Below are positions 1-24,489 of a stretch of 64,000 nt of DNA, piece after piece. Each line of letters begins with the position of its first letter. Position 1 is the stretch's first letter. Where the stretch lies: positions 1 through 64,000 of the forward strand of contig CAUYLG010039454.1 of the NCBI GenBank assembly GCA_963573385.1, in the 5' to 3' direction. The notes below the pieces were generated by a model. The model did not search any database. It saw only the letters and a program-made list of their open reading frames with translations, and had not been told where the DNA came from. The translations under genes were made by a program, and so were the position numbers. Source of the DNA: Cacajao melanocephalus (lineage: Eukaryota; Chordata; Mammalia; Primates; Pitheciidae).

Positions 1-137
1 CTTCTGTCTATCCTCTTTCCTAAACATCCCCAAGGTATTGATGCTGAGGGACTCCCCAGTAAATGTCCTATAGTCTATTTCTCTGGAACCACCTAAGATA
101 GCGATTCTTAAAAGTGTGGTCTGACCCCTAAGGTTGT

Positions 138-453
<316 letters not shown>

Positions 454-477
454 ACGACAATTTTTGTAATAATACTA

Positions 478-787
<310 letters not shown>

Positions 788-885
788 TGAGGTGGAATGA
801 TCACTTGAGTCCTGGAATTCAAGACCAGCCTGGGCAACATAGTGAGACCCCCACCTCTATTTTTAAAAATAAATTAATTACTTTT
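788..885 (+). mobile_element. Partial Alu arm
   Basis: GATCACTTGAGTCCTGGAAT to CATAGTGAGACCCCCACC, directly abutting the preceding Alu. Confidence 0.75.
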
Positions 886-1033
886 TCAAAAAGTTAATTG
901 CCTCATTTGCTCAGATACTCTTACATGTATGCATTGGACTTTTCCAGATGTTAAAGACATGATGACATCATCTGACACCTATTGGAAGGTATGTCACAAT
1001 GTGTATTATTGTGTTTAAAATGTTGTATTGTAA

Positions 1034-1641
<608 letters not shown>

Positions 1642-1865
1642 CAGTTTTAATTTTTAAATGCTAAATGTTGATATATATAACCCACATAAATAAACTCTCT
1701 GGGTTCTCAATTATTTTCAAGAGTATAAGGAAGTCATGAGACCAAAACATCTGAGAATTGCTGCTCTGAGATAACCAAATCTATCCTGGGAGGAAAAGGC
1801 TAAGGTTTTAAAGCACTAGTTATTTTCAAATTATACTTTTAGACATGAAACACACTGTGTGCACA

Positions 1866-1900
1866 TGCACACACACACGCACATACACACACACACACAC
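1866..1900 (+). repeat. (CA)n microsatellite
   Basis: CA dinucleotides with CGC interruptions. Confidence 0.9.
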
Positions 1901-2589
1901 GTAGGGAAATCAATGAGAATCGTAGAGTCAGAACTTCTGAAAATCCCTTCCTCCGTGAAAGAATGAACACTGGCAAAAACTGCCAGAATCAACTTTGTAA
2001 GAATTCTGTAAATTAACCAAAGGCTTGCAGCAATCAGAGTGAATTTTATTGAAGAAAAATGGCTCAACTCAATGGGAACAGTGTTTTATAGGCATTGTAG
2101 CATGTTCTGTTACACCACCATCACCCCGCTGCAGCCCTGCAGTAGACTAGAGAGCAGCCCATGATCACAGTGAAAAACAGCTCCTAACAGTCAGTGGAGG
2201 GAACAGAAAGGGGTTAGAGCTCCTTCAAAACCCCATTCCCAGAGAATCGTCATTGCTAGACCTTCCTGGTGGTTCCTTGTGTAATGGAGGGGAAAAATCT
2301 GCTTCTCTCTACCCCTCAAGGTTATTTGGCTAAGCTACGAATTAAATCTATCTAAAACAGATTAACAGGAGAAAAACCATTTTAATTACATGTGTATGCA
2401 AAGAGGCCGTCAAATCTCAAAATATGAGACTCAAAGAAGGGCCGGATGATTGAAGCTCATACAGCATCCAGAGCTACAGAAAGAGGGGGCAGGGCTTCTG
2501 CAAAACGGTGGAGACAAATTATGGGAAGGTGAGAGAAGAAAATGTATGGTGAGTAAAGATTGTCTTGTTACAAGTAAAAGTCCCTCAAG

Positions 2590-2662
2590 CGACCAGGCAC
2601 AGTGGCTCACACCTGTAATCCCAGCACTTTGGGAGGATCCTGTCTCGATAAATAAATAACCA
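2590..2662 (+). mobile_element. Alu 5' stub
   Basis: CCAGGCACAGTGGCTCACAC to TTTGGGAGGATCCTGTCTC: the first ~45 bp joined directly to a late arm and a short (AAAT)n tail. Confidence 0.75.
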
Positions 2663-3527
2663 ATACCTGAAGGAAAGTAACATCTCGATAGTGCCTGTCT
2701 AGAAAGCAAGGAGGGGCTCCTCAAACAAGCTGACTTATTCCTGATGTGACTCTTGAGAAAGCAGAGAAAGGGAAGACAGAAGAATTGCCAAAGGCCAGAC
2801 CCCTTCCCACTTTATGGCACATTTCCCTCATTCCTACTTACGTCCCCTTATTCTCACTCCTGATTCTCCTCATTCTCCAGATTGTATGTATTAGTTTGGA
2901 GAGATTTAAACATCACCTCCATTGGTTCCATTTTTTTTGTTTCTTTATTTTGCAAACCCTTTCTCATAATACCTTGTGCTTATCTCCCTCCTCCTTCCTT
3001 TCAGAAAGAGGCGTCAAAACTTTCTGACCAGGTTGGACTTGGAGCCACTGTTTTTTGCTGCAGGAGGGAAGGATGAATTAGAGCACAGATGCACAGGCAC
3101 AGAAGGCCCTGAGTCGTCTCCGTCCCCCATACCGCTGTGCAATCGGGGAAAATACTTCCTCAGAGCTTCTCATTGACTTTTCCAGGTATTTGGTTTTAGC
3201 TCCCTTACTCTAAGATTGATTCTTTGCTCAGTGGCTGTACCATGCCTCAGGCTTCCCAATTTGACAATATTTTTTCTTTCAGAAATAAAATAGGGGGAAA
3301 ACAGAAAAAGGATAAATTTACTTCCTGGTCCTTTTCACCATGTCAGGCAATTTGTCAGGAGTGTTCCATCCTGGTGGGAATTTAAACCTTAGACGTGTGC
3401 TTGGATTTATACCTTTACAATGATTTCCAATCAGAAGCCGTCTCAATCTATAAACCTAGAATCTAGAAAATGATTCAAGGATTTTCAAAATTGAAAGGGA
3501 CAATAAAACTTACAAAAGCCAAATACA

Positions 3528-3910
<383 letters not shown>

Positions 3911-4162
3911 CTACTGAAAAGAAGAAACTTCACAGAGCACTAAATATCAAACAAGGCTATTCTGTCACTGTGACTGAGTGGGGTAAAAACAAGACCACGT
4001 CATAATCATGCCAGAGCACAGACAAAAACAAGAGCATCGTGCAAATCACAAAATGACCACACATCCCCCTCTCCTGGCTAAACAGAGTAACTGCTGCTGC
4101 TTTACCAATTAACCACTTGAGCCCTCTCTGTTCTCCCACTTCCTAATAAAAAGCATTAGAAT

Positions 4163-4450
4163 AGGGCGGTGCATCATGCATGTAATCCCAGCACTTCGGG
4201 AGGCTGAGGCAGGAGGATCGCTTGAGCCTAGGAGTTCGAGACCAGCTTAGTGAGACCCTGTCTCTACCAAAAGTTGAAAAATGAGCTGGATTTGATGTTG
4301 CACACCTGTAATCCCAGTGACTGGGAAGGTTGAGGAGGGAGGATTGCTTGAGCATGGGAGGCGGAGGTTGCAGTGACCTAAGATGGTGCCACTGTACTCC
4401 AGTGGGTGACAAAGTGAGTCCCTGCCTCAAAAACAAAAACACACACAAAA
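4163..4450 (+). mobile_element. Alu, slightly 5' truncated
   Basis: GGGCGGTGCATCATGCATGT to CTCAAAAACAAAAAC. Confidence 0.9.
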
Positions 4451-6145
4451 CATTGTCTCCTGCTTCATGACATTCATCCAGAGCAATCCATTGCTTTCTT
4501 GAACATCTCCAAAAATCATCTACCACAGGCTTAAATCCTACAACAAATTCCTCCCATGTTTTTTCATCAGTGATGTGCTGCACCTTCCAATTCCCCATGG
4601 TGTGTGGAATCTGCCCACAGTGTGTGGAATCCAAACTGCTGTAATGAGTACCAATAAACCCACTTGGCTGGGCTCCAGGTGGCTCTGGCTGGTGAGCTTC
4701 AGCATGGCCACAGGTCAGACCCACGATAATCCTCCCAGTGCCACTCCACCCACGCCAAACTTGGCCCCAAGACTTTTCATTCCCAGATAAAGCAAAATAT
4801 TCCTAGCATCTAAAGCCAAAAGGAACTTCACACAGATTTCTAAGAACAAAAACTGAAACAAAAAGCATGTTCATGATTTACTGATAATGTTTCAGTCATC
4901 TCGGATTCACAGAAGGGGACAGTTGTTTCATTGTATATTTTGTGCACACATTCCATCTGCCTTCCCACATCTTTCACTCAAATGATATATTTTTTTCATT
5001 TTCTAAATAAACTTATAAAAGGACTTGAACAAATCTGAGCTTTCTCCCCCTATTGTTCCACAAACAACAAACCTTTTACAAACCCCTTCATTACTGCCAA
5101 ATGGAAAAGAGCACAGTTGTGTGCAGGTCAGAGGCTCTTTACTTCTGCAGGGTTCTGAGCTCCCTCTTCCCACGGGTTCAAGGGCTCAAGATATTTGAAA
5201 ATGAAAAGTATTTGAGACCCTGTCTCTACCAAAAAAAGGAAAGTAGGGTGAAGTCAGGACAATAATGAATTCATAGGCTGCTCCTAAGATTTCTACGTCT
5301 TGTGTTTTCACATTTATCATGGCCTGTCCTCCTGAGGGAGAATGTACACCTGCTTTGGAAAGATTTACCCCACCAGGTAACAGGAAGAAGAACTAAGATG
5401 AACAGATATGGAAGGTAGCTCAGAGGCTGCAGTGGGATAAATTCTAGGCAAAGCTCAAACAGTGGTCCACACAACCTGGATCCCTTCCCTCAACTCTTTC
5501 TCTCTTGCTCAATCCAACCCTTATTTATTGGCTCCCTTAAGTTCCCTGTCTACCCTCTTGTTCTAGGAACTCTCCATTTCAAAAGTACTTCCAAGAATAT
5601 AATTCAGGGATGTCCACAGTCCACCAGATCTCGGCCTTTTGCTTTCCCAGGGAAAACCCCTGCTAACTCCTCTTCCACACAGAAGTCCACCACCTTCATC
5701 TCCACACCAGCTCCACTTTACTTCCCCTCCACCTTCACATATGCAAACTGTTGTGCATAAATTATACACATTATAATTATAAAATTATACAAACTCCATA
5801 TGTGTAATTTTAACATGGGCTTGGTAAATAGGCAAATTATGTCACTATAATAATGTCGAAGTGCCACTGGGTCATATCTGATTATTACTACCATATCAAT
5901 AGTGTGAGCCCCCAAGAAAGAGAAGCTGACCACAAAGCTCACTAGCAAGCCACAGAAGAATACAGTATTGTACATGATGCCCATGCACACCAGTCCTTTG
6001 TCTTGGCTCACTATGGCCACATGCAAAACAAGCCCAAGACCCTGAGCCAGAACCATCCCTCAGAGGCATCTCCGTAATTCATGCAAAGCTGGTAGCTGCC
6101 TCTTCACAGAAAGCTCCTGAATAAGGAGCAAGATAAAGAGCGATA

Positions 6146-6330
6146 GCTGGGTGGGTGCAGTGGCACGTGCTTGTATTCTCAGCTACTGGAGAGGCTGAAG
6201 TGGGAAGTCCCTTGAGCCCAGGAGTTCGAGTCCAGCTTGGGCAACATAGCAAGACTCCCCCGTCCAACCCCATACCCCACAGCCTACCTCTCCTATCTCA
6301 TGAAAGAAAGAAAAAGAAAAAAAAAAAAGC
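6146..6330 (+). mobile_element. FLAM-like left-arm Alu
   Basis: GCTGGGTGGGTGCAGTGGCA through GGGCAACATAGCAAGAC, then an A/G-rich tail near 6,305-6,330. Confidence 0.75.
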
Positions 6331-6911
6331 TATAGGCTGTAGATCTTGCCCTGTGGACCTGTGGACCAGAGCAACTAGCAGCAAGAATCCTGGTCCTATT
6401 CCAGACCTACTAAATCAAAATCTCTTTTCAAGTAAGACCCAAGTGCTGCTCTGGGAAGAATGAAGAGAGGGGATTGATAAAGTACCTGATAAGTTTTACT
6501 ATGGAAACTGTGCGTACAGGCAATTAGAGGAGTGGGAAAAACCTGTGAGGGGAATAACGAAAACGAAACAAAGGAACAAAAATGAATCATTTCGCCCCCT
6601 CCCTACTAAAAAAACGAGGTTGTACGTGAAAATAAATGTAATCATATATGAAACTTGGGACCATAGAATTATAATTACGTAACCACCGTATTGGAAACAT
6701 GGAACAAAAGTTGTGATCTATTACTACTGATGGTATAGGAGAAAAGTACTATGTAGAAGTGGATATATAGACAAATAGCAGCATAAACATGTTATTGTCT
6801 CAATAAATATATAGGTAAGTGCCAGATAAAACAACTGAGCGTTTAAAGAGGCTGTTTCTGGGGATTCAAGAGTAGTCGGTTGGAAGTGAGAAGTGGGACT
6901 GACATTTCTGG

Positions 6912-7072
6912 GTTTTTGTTTTTTGGGGTTTTTTTGGGGTTTTTTTATATTTATATTAGAGACGGGGTTTCATCGTGTTAGCCAGGATGGTCTCAACCTC
7001 TTGACCTCATGATCCGCCCATCTTGGCCTCCCAAAGTGCTGATACTACAGGCATGAGCCACCATGCCTGGCA
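6912..7072 (-). mobile_element. Alu fragment (5' portion)
   Basis: GAGACGGGGTTTCATCGTGT to CACCATGCCTGGC behind a T/G-rich stretch. Confidence 0.85.
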
Positions 7073-7258
7073 GGACTGACATTCTTAAAAGGTCTTTGTC
7101 CTATTTGATTTTAAAACAAAAAATAACAATAATGAAAAATATATGTATTACTTTGATAGAATATGGTATTGTCTTGAGAAATATGTAGATAAGTACCAGG
7201 TAAAACAACTGAGCTATAGTAAACTGTTTAAAAACCAAATTTAAAAAGAAAAGACATT

Positions 7259-7555
7259 GACTGAGCATGGTGGCTCACCCCTCTAATCCCAGCACTTTGG
7301 GAGGCCGAGGCAGGTAGATCACTTGAGGTCAGGAGTTCAAGACCAGCCTGCCCAATATGGTGAAACCTCATGTCTACTAAAAGTACGAAAATTAGCCGGC
7401 CGTGGTGGGTCATGCCCATAATCCCAGTTATTTGGGAGGCTGAGGCATAAGAATTGCTTGAACCCAGGAGGTTGCAGTAAGCCAAGATTGTGCAACTGCA
7501 CTCCAGCCTGGGGGACGGTAAGACTCTGTCTCAAAATTAAATAAATAAATAATTT
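7259..7555 (+). mobile_element. Alu, full length
   Basis: GACTGAGCATGGTGGCTCAC to an (AAAT)n tail. Confidence 0.93.
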
Positions 7556-8656
7556 TTAAAATAAAACAAAGAGAAAAGACACAAATGGTTGTCTCAGTGA
7601 TGAAAGTCAAGTAAGATGAGAATGAGAGTAACCATTGGATTTGACAAGAGGCCAACACTGAGAAATTTGAACAGGTTATAGTGAAAAGCGGGGAGGGAAA
7701 ACAAATGCTGACATTTTATCATTAGGTTCCATATGAATCATATGAAATCATATGATTTCATGTCTGAGAGGAAGATGTTTTTGTTTCAGTAGGCCTGGGA
7801 AGAGCAGGAAGTTCCTAAGAGCAGCAGCACCTCACAAGGCCTCTCCAGGTAGGAGCACTCTAGGGGCATCCTGGAAGTTCTGTTCTCTGAACCTTGGAAA
7901 ATTCAAAGATCCTCTCTTTGCCTTTCAGAGACCATTGTCTGAGCCTGATGACTCAGTTTCTGTCAAAATGACCTAGATGTTATCCAATCAGAATAGCATC
8001 TGTTATGCAATAGCTGAGTTCTAAGTACTTTCTTCTTTCCCCCAGCCCCTTTCTTCTCAGTCTGGCTCTCTTAAGTTGCAAGTAAAAGCTCTTCTCCCCT
8101 AGCCCCCAAAAACAATCTCATGAAAATGTAAAGCATGAGACCAAAGTCTCATTGAAATGGGCGATAAAAGAAGTGAGATGAGGAAGGGGAAATAGATTAT
8201 AAATGATATGATCAGAAAGTTAAGCATGAAGGGGAAAATGGAACAGGAGCCTTTCAAACTAGGAAGGCTAAAAAATGGTGGGTCTGAATGAAGCCACAAG
8301 TTCTGCTTCAGTCTATATGCTGATGAGAAGGCAGGGAGTAAGAACTGGGAAAGCTCAGTTTAAGAGAAGAAGATAAACTTGGAAACAAAAGATGACAATA
8401 AACACATCTGCTTCTGAAACTAGGGCTCAGATCAGGTGTGTGCCATGAGAAAGGGACCAAGTGTCACAGGATACACCTGGCCCATCTTCCAGGAAAGTCT
8501 ACTTCCTGTGGAGAGGACAAAGCCTATTCAGAAGAAGCCCTAGACGTGAGGTTGTATCTGCTTGATGCAGTGTCTGGAAGACATTGGAGAAGGTACAGTC
8601 CTTACATGAGCTTTTGAGGGAAGAATAGGAGTTCTTCATAAAGATAAGAGGGAACA

Positions 8657-8937
8657 GGCTGGGCGCAGTGGCACACAGCTGTAATCCCAGCACTTTGGGA
8701 GGCTGAGGCAGGTTGAGGTCAGGAGTTCGAGACCAGCCTGGCCAACATGGAGAAACCCTGACTCTATCAGAAATATAAAATTAGCCAGGTGTGGTGGGGC
8801 ATGCCTGTAGTCCCAGCTACTCGGGAGGCTGAGGCAGAAGAAACACTTGTACCTGGAAAGTCAGAGGCTGCAGTGAGCCAAATTAATGCCTGGGCGACAG
8901 ATCGAGACTCCATCTCAAAAAAAAAAAAAAAAAAAAA
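8657..8937 (+). mobile_element. Alu with small internal deletions
   Basis: GGCTGGGCGCAGTGGCACAC to a 22-base A run. Confidence 0.93.
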
Positions 8938-9084
8938 GGTTGAGAGGGTACAGAATATTCTCAAAGAGGGAAGACAAGCTCTGCTATCTGGAGGCCTGAG
9001 AGGCATTGTGGATGGAGGTAACCACATGCATTCCAAATTCAGCCTGTGGGTGGGCAGGCAGGGAAGGAGAAGGGGAAGGGAGAA

Positions 9085-9300
9085 AAGGCCCACGGAAGGA
9101 GGCAGGGAGACTGCTAGAGTATTTTCTTGACCAGATCAAGCTAGACCTGTAGCGTTTTCGTAACCAGATTAAGGTGCCTAAACTGGATGCTGAAGTCACT
9201 AGGGAGACCTTGAAGGATTTTTAAGCAAAAAGTGGTATGATCAGATTTGCATTTGGGAAAGATCATTCTCCTCGCTGTCTGGTGGGTAAACTGGAGCAGT
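9085..9300 (-). mobile_element. L2-like fragment
   Basis: TTGAAGGATTTTTAAGCAAA and GTGGTATGATCAGATTTGC resemble the L2 body. Weak assignment. Confidence 0.45.
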
Positions 9301-9375
9301 TGTCTTTTGTCTTAATCATAATTCCGACTCAAAGATAAATAACAAAACTGGGACGAATGTTTGTTACAAATATAA

Positions 9376-9693
<318 letters not shown>

Positions 9694-9936
9694 AGGATTA
9701 ATATTTTTCAGTTGTTAAAAGTTTATGCAGATTGCTAAGAACTAGCACCAGTACCAGTCTTGAAAACAATGGACAACTGGCCTGAAAAGATGATATCTAG
9801 AATGTATTAAATATTAAATGTCAAATTAACATAAAAAATATCCAGGCTCGCTATCATATAAAGGCATAAAAAAATAATTTGACTAACTTGACCCATCCCA
9901 ATAGTAAAGACGTGAAAGGACAACTCTCATTGCTAA

Positions 9937-10237
<301 letters not shown>

Positions 10238-10293
10238 GAGGGTGTGATGGGTTCCACACTTCAGGAAGGGACTTTAGAAATATGCTCATACCA

Positions 10294-10695
<402 letters not shown>

Positions 10696-10711
10696 TTATA
10701 ATAGGTAAGAA

Positions 10712-11060
<349 letters not shown>

Positions 11061-11509
11061 CTATTAGCAATGTTTTGAGTTACACAAAAAGTCTAATTAA
11101 TTATTTTTATGACATACATAAGCACAAAATAAACCTTGGAAGGAAATATGCCAAAATGTGAATTGAGGCTATCATTAGTTGGTAGATTAGTGTGACTTCC
11201 ATTTTATAAAAATATTTTTCTATACTTTTTAATGTTTTCCTGACGATGAGAGGTAGGTTTAGTATAAAATAAGGAATTGTAGGCCTCATGATGAGTTGCC
11301 TCAAGAGAAATAGCTGTCAGGGAGGCAACTTTGGGGCTCTGTAAACAGAATTACACTTCATGAGCTAGCCCATTCACAGTCTACCCTTAAGAATGGCATT
11401 TAATGGAATTGTGCCAACAGACACAGCACCTTCAGTGGACACCCCAATAACAAAAAGAGCTATAGCCAGAGGCTACTGCTACCTTGGCCCTTGAGCTTTC
11501 ATTTTTCAA

Positions 11510-11704
11510 CCCACAGAAACAATAATAGAATAACAGTTTATTGTCTGCTGAATTCCTACTGTGTGCTAAGCACTTTACCTGCTTAATCTCGTTTAAGCCA
11601 CCCAACACCTCCTGAAGGAAGGTATGATCAATATATATTACCATTTTAGAGATCAAAGAACTGAGGCTTGGAGAGAGAAAATAACTGGCTGAAGCTCTCA
11701 CATC
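11510..11704 (+). mobile_element. MIR element
   Basis: CTACTGTGTGCTAAGCACTT, CATTTTAGAGATCAAAGAAC and CTGAGGCTTGGAGAGAG follow the MIR consensus core. Confidence 0.75.
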
Positions 11705-12593
11705 TCATTTGTGTGTTTCCTTGCCGCTCTTCTTTTTTTCTCTTCTTCCCCTTTCATTTAGTCCAGCTCATTGATTTCTGAGCTGAAGACCACAAATCCA
11801 GGTTCGCATCTCTCTGAAAAACTTTTCTTTCTCTCTTTTCTTTCTCAAAGTTAATATACCAGGCCACCTAGACGCAGGCTTTCCTGGGAGCACTTCCCGC
11901 TTCCTTTTCCTGCTGGCTTTTAACTTTTGCCCCTGGGGCCACAGCCAGCTTTCTCAGTTGGTAGCAGTGGCCTCTTGTGCCTTTTTCTCCGAGATCACCC
12001 AGGTCAGTATGTGTGGTTACTCTCAGCTCCCTGAGCAAGCGAGCAGCCAGGAGGGCAGAGCATAGTTCTCTCCCTCCTTGGTTCTAGGCCCTCTAGTCTT
12101 CAAGCTCTTTTGCTTGATTCAGCTCCTTCTTCTTGCTCCACCTCTTCCCATCTTTTCTCCTTCTCCTCCAATTCATTTCCCTGGACTCCATTTCGCCTCT
12201 ATCCCCTTATCTTTATTATCATTGCCAAAAGCAAACACCAGATTATTGTATTTGAAGACTTTTTTTTTAGCGCAGTGATTTCAAGATTTATTCATCTATA
12301 TGCAGACAACTAATGAGCGTGATGCCTCACAGCAACCTTCTCCTAAGGTGTTGGAGTTAGGGTGGTGGGTGGGAAGGTGATGACCACAGTGTAGACTGAA
12401 AATCCACACTAGGGATGGAGGGGAGGTTTCAGGTGCAGATGACTAGAACGCTCCCTGCTGGAAAGCACTGCAAGAGGACTTTGGAAAGCAGAAGGTTGCC
12501 AGGGCCAGTAGTTGTCTCCTGTGCATTCATCTCCTAGGCTGAAGCTCCTGAGGGGCTCACACCAGTTATCTTGCTGCCCCAGAAAGATCGGAG

Positions 12594-20826
<8,233 letters not shown>

Positions 20827-22050
20827 AAAAATCCCAGGTCATCTGTTTTCCTTTGCTGTAACCCCTCTCCTCCGTAGCCTTCTGAAGCTTCACCTGCCAG
20901 CTTTACCCAGCCTGTTTCTTCCTGTTGGGTGGTGATTAATTAATGCTGTGAAGGTTGCCTTTCTGCTGCTAGAGAGGATGAAGATTGCACCTTCCTAAGC
21001 TGTTTCTGTACCAGTATTTGGGGGATGGAGGGGTGACTCAAAGTGCTTCTAGTGTTCTCCTCATCCCTTAAGGCTAGAACCTATAGTAAACTACTTGGAG
21101 CAAACTCAAAGGACGGCTTAGGGATCAAGATGGGGTCAGGTTAGCAGGGGGTTGTGGTTGAAATGTCTTGGTATCCCGGATAAGGATATGTGGAAAAACA
21201 GACTTTAGGCAAGTGGAAAACTCAGAATGTGCAGCGGAAGGACAGTCTCAGGCTGAAGTCCCATAAAGGACCTTGGAGGAAACATGATGATACAGGGAAG
21301 TGATGTACATGATGAACACCCACCCATGGAGTTTTTACAGCCTATATCTCAAATCTTCTAAGTCATATCCTATAGGATAGAGGAGACTGGCCCTACTTCT
21401 ATGGGTACTAAGCTGTGGAAAAGGGGAAACAGAGAGGAACTGAGATGGGCAGGGATGAAGGGTCAGGCAGAAAGTGTGACAGAGGAATTTTTGACAAAAC
21501 TCAAAAGCCATTTGCACAGCTGTCCCTTGTGCCCTGTTCCTTTCTGTGCACCCTCCTGTTGCTCCCTTGCCTGGAGGTCATTCCACCCTCAGTTTGTTGA
21601 CTCCGCAAATTTCCAGTTGTCCTCTTCTTTTTGATAGGGATCTCTCCATTTCAAAGGCATTCCTAGGAATCATCCTTTAGTGATATCACCACTTGATCAG
21701 CCACCATCTCAACCTTATGCCACCTCAGCCTTCATCCCAATGCCCGAACCCCTTACACACACCTTTGGTTATCTTCAACTGCCTCCATTTCCACACTATG
21801 CCACCTTTTACCTCATCCGGCTTTCCTACATGCTGCCTCTCCTCGGGGTCCCCTGAATGCTACGTCATTGTGTTCAGCACAACTGGACCGATTGCACCTC
21901 TGTATTTGCCCCTGAGCACGTTCCTGTATACATGTGGCTTGTCTTGCCAATGGACTCTAGGCCCACACCTTCTGTTTCCATCGTATTCTCCAGTCTCCAG
22001 GGTAGATATTGCTCATGGTCTTTACCTAATAAATAAGTCTGTCTGATTGC
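20827..22050 (+). other. BTN1A1: BTN1A1 3' UTR (probable)
   Basis: This non-repetitive stretch lies between the stop codon and the first good AATAAA. It contains no Alu, unlike the introns, which fits a conserved 3' UTR of about 1.2 kb. The end is inferred from the poly(A) signal only. Confidence 0.6.
22028..22033 (+). promoter_or_regulatory. BTN1A1 poly(A) signal
   Basis: AATAAA, followed within 10 bases by a GT-rich run (gtctgtctg) that could be the downstream element. It is the first canonical hexamer I noticed after the stop codon in plus orientation. Confidence 0.6.
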
Positions 22051-22476
22051 TAAAAGCAGCCTTTCCACCTTTCTTTTTTTATCCCAACTGAAACAAAATA
22101 AAACACAGGGAAAGAAACCGGCATGGGAATGCAGCTGTCCAAAGCTTTTGCCATTAAATGTGGTCTAAGACCCATCTCTAGGCCTGACAGCAGTGGGCTC
22201 ACCAGGGCAGGTACACATGGGAGCTGATGCCTCATAAGGGACCAACTACTTACTGAAAGGCCACAGTGCCAATGGCTACCTACTCTGTGCCCTTGTTTGG
22301 GCGGTGACCCCATTTCTACTACTATAAAGGTAACCTGGCCAATGGTGTAGGTAAGTGAAGCCACCTTTTTAAATTAACAGTACTTTTCCAAGAGGAGAAA
22401 ATATTTGGGACATCTTTAATGGTAATGCCTTATAATTAAAAGAAAAAAATGGGGTGGGTGATCTTTGGAAATCATT

Positions 22477-23221
22477 TGATATGGTTTGGATCTGTGTCTC
22501 CACCCAAATCCCATATTCAATTGTAATCCTTAATGTTGGAGGTGCGGCCTGGTGGGAAGTAATTAATTAGATCATAGGGGCAGTTTCTCATGAATGGTTT
22601 CGCATCATCCCCTCAGTGCTATTTTTTATTTTTTTGGAGAGAGAGTCTTGCTCTATCACCCAGGCTGGAGTGCAGTGAGTGGTGCAATCTTGGCTCCCTG
22701 CAACCTGCACCTCCCAAGTTCAAGTGATTCTCCTGCTTCATCCTCCTGAGTAGCTGGGACTACAGGCACGAGCTACCACGCTGCGCGAATTTTTTTGCTA
22801 TTTTTAGTAGAAACAGGGTTTTACCTCCTTAGCCAGGCTGGTCTTGAACTACTAAGCTCAGGTGATCTGCCTCCCTTGGCCTCCCAAAGTGTTGGGATTA
22901 TAGGTGTGAGCCACCTCACCCAGCCAGTGTTATTTTTGTTATGGTGAATGAGTGAGTAATTATGAGATCTGATTGTTTAAAAGTGTTTAGCACATCACCC
23001 CCTCTGCTATCTTCCTTCCACCATGGCCACATAAGACATGCCTGCCTCTCCTTTGCCTTTTGCCATGATTGTAAGTTTCTTGAGGCCTCCCCAGAAGTTG
23101 AGCAGAAACTGCCACACTTTCTATACAGCCTACAGAACTATGAGCCAATTAAACTTCTTATCTTTATAAATTACCCGGTCTCTGGTATTTCTTTATAGCA
23201 ATATGAGAATGGATTAACACA
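22477..23221 (+). mobile_element. MaLR-type LTR (THE1/MST class), interrupted by an Alu
   Basis: Begins TGATATGGTTTGGATCTGTG and ends with the familiar GCAATATGAGAATGGATTAACACA type terminus. The middle reads GGAGGTGCGGCCTGGTGGGAAG and CCAATTAAACTTCTTATC, all hallmarks of the THE1/MST LTR. A minus Alu (22,622-22,925) splits it, flanked by AGTGCTATTTTT and AGTGTTATTTTT. No internal viral sequence is present, so it is a solo LTR. Confidence 0.9.
22622..22925 (-). mobile_element. Alu inside the MaLR LTR
   Basis: T head, GAGTCTTGCTCTATCACCC, ending CACCTCACCCAGCC, with a target duplication in LTR sequence. Confidence 0.94.
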
Positions 23222-23542
23222 AAATTGTTCCTGAGATGAGATTCTGTATTCCTGTTTGAAGACACTGGTAGTTCAATGATATGCCCACTTTCTCCTGTTG
23301 CCGCAAGGGAAAATCAGGAATAGTCCCCTGCACAGAGTGTCTGACCTTAATGCAATTCAAGCAGCCCTGCTGCCCAAAGAGACGGAATGTAAGTCTCCAA
23401 AAGTTCACCAAAATGGTGGGAAAATAATTTCATATGTATGCCTCCTGATGAGAAATCATCAAAATCAGAGTTGTTCCTTATCAAACCATAAGCTCTCCAG
23501 ATCCCAAATTATGTTCACACTAAAAAATATATAAAATATACA

Positions 23543-23836
23543 GGCCAGGCATGGTGGCTTACACCTGGTAATCCCAGGATTTTGGGAGGGCAAGGCGGGC
23601 AGATCACTTGAGGCCAGGAGTTCAAGACCAGCCTGGGCAATATAGCAAGACCCTGTCTCTACCAAAAATACAAAAATTTAGCTGGGCGTGGTAGCATGTG
23701 CCTGTAGTCTCAGCTACTCGGGAGGCTGAGGAAGAAAAATTGCTTGAACCCAGGAGGTAGAGTTGCAGTGAGCCGAGATCATGCCACTGCACTCCAGCCT
23801 GGGCAACAGAGCAAGACTCCATCTCAAAAATAATAA
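23543..23836 (+). mobile_element. Alu, full length
   Basis: GGCCAGGCATGGTGGCTTAC to CTCAAAAATAATAAG. Confidence 0.93.
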
Positions 23837-24195
23837 GATATATATATTCATTATCATACAACATTATTTTTCTCATGATTAAGCTAAAAACTAATTTTTC
23901 TACCTACCAGCAACCCTCACAGAGAATTATGAAAAAGGGAGAACTAATCATTCTCTCTTAGGTAAAAATTCTGAACACCAAACAGGTCTCTTATCATCAC
24001 ATTTACTATAATTTTAGCAAAATGTGAACCACAGTATACTCCATTACCCTCTTTTTGTCATTGGTTCTCTCAGGCCCCACATCCATTTATGTTTTCATTC
24101 TGGTTTTACTGTTGGGGTTCAATACTAATGTAACAATATCTGTATAATTACATTTCCATAGGTGTATTACAAGGTTATTTAAAAATAAACCTGTG

Positions 24196-24489
<294 letters not shown>

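Noticed and set aside
4143..4724. 193-codon minus-strand frame
   Set aside because: More than half is antisense Alu. Only the first part is non-Alu and is listed as a low-confidence curiosity.
5718..6056. Minus-strand hydrophobic frame resembling a membrane protein
   Set aside because: No family motif, no splice context and no start context. AT-rich DNA often yields hydrophobic frames.
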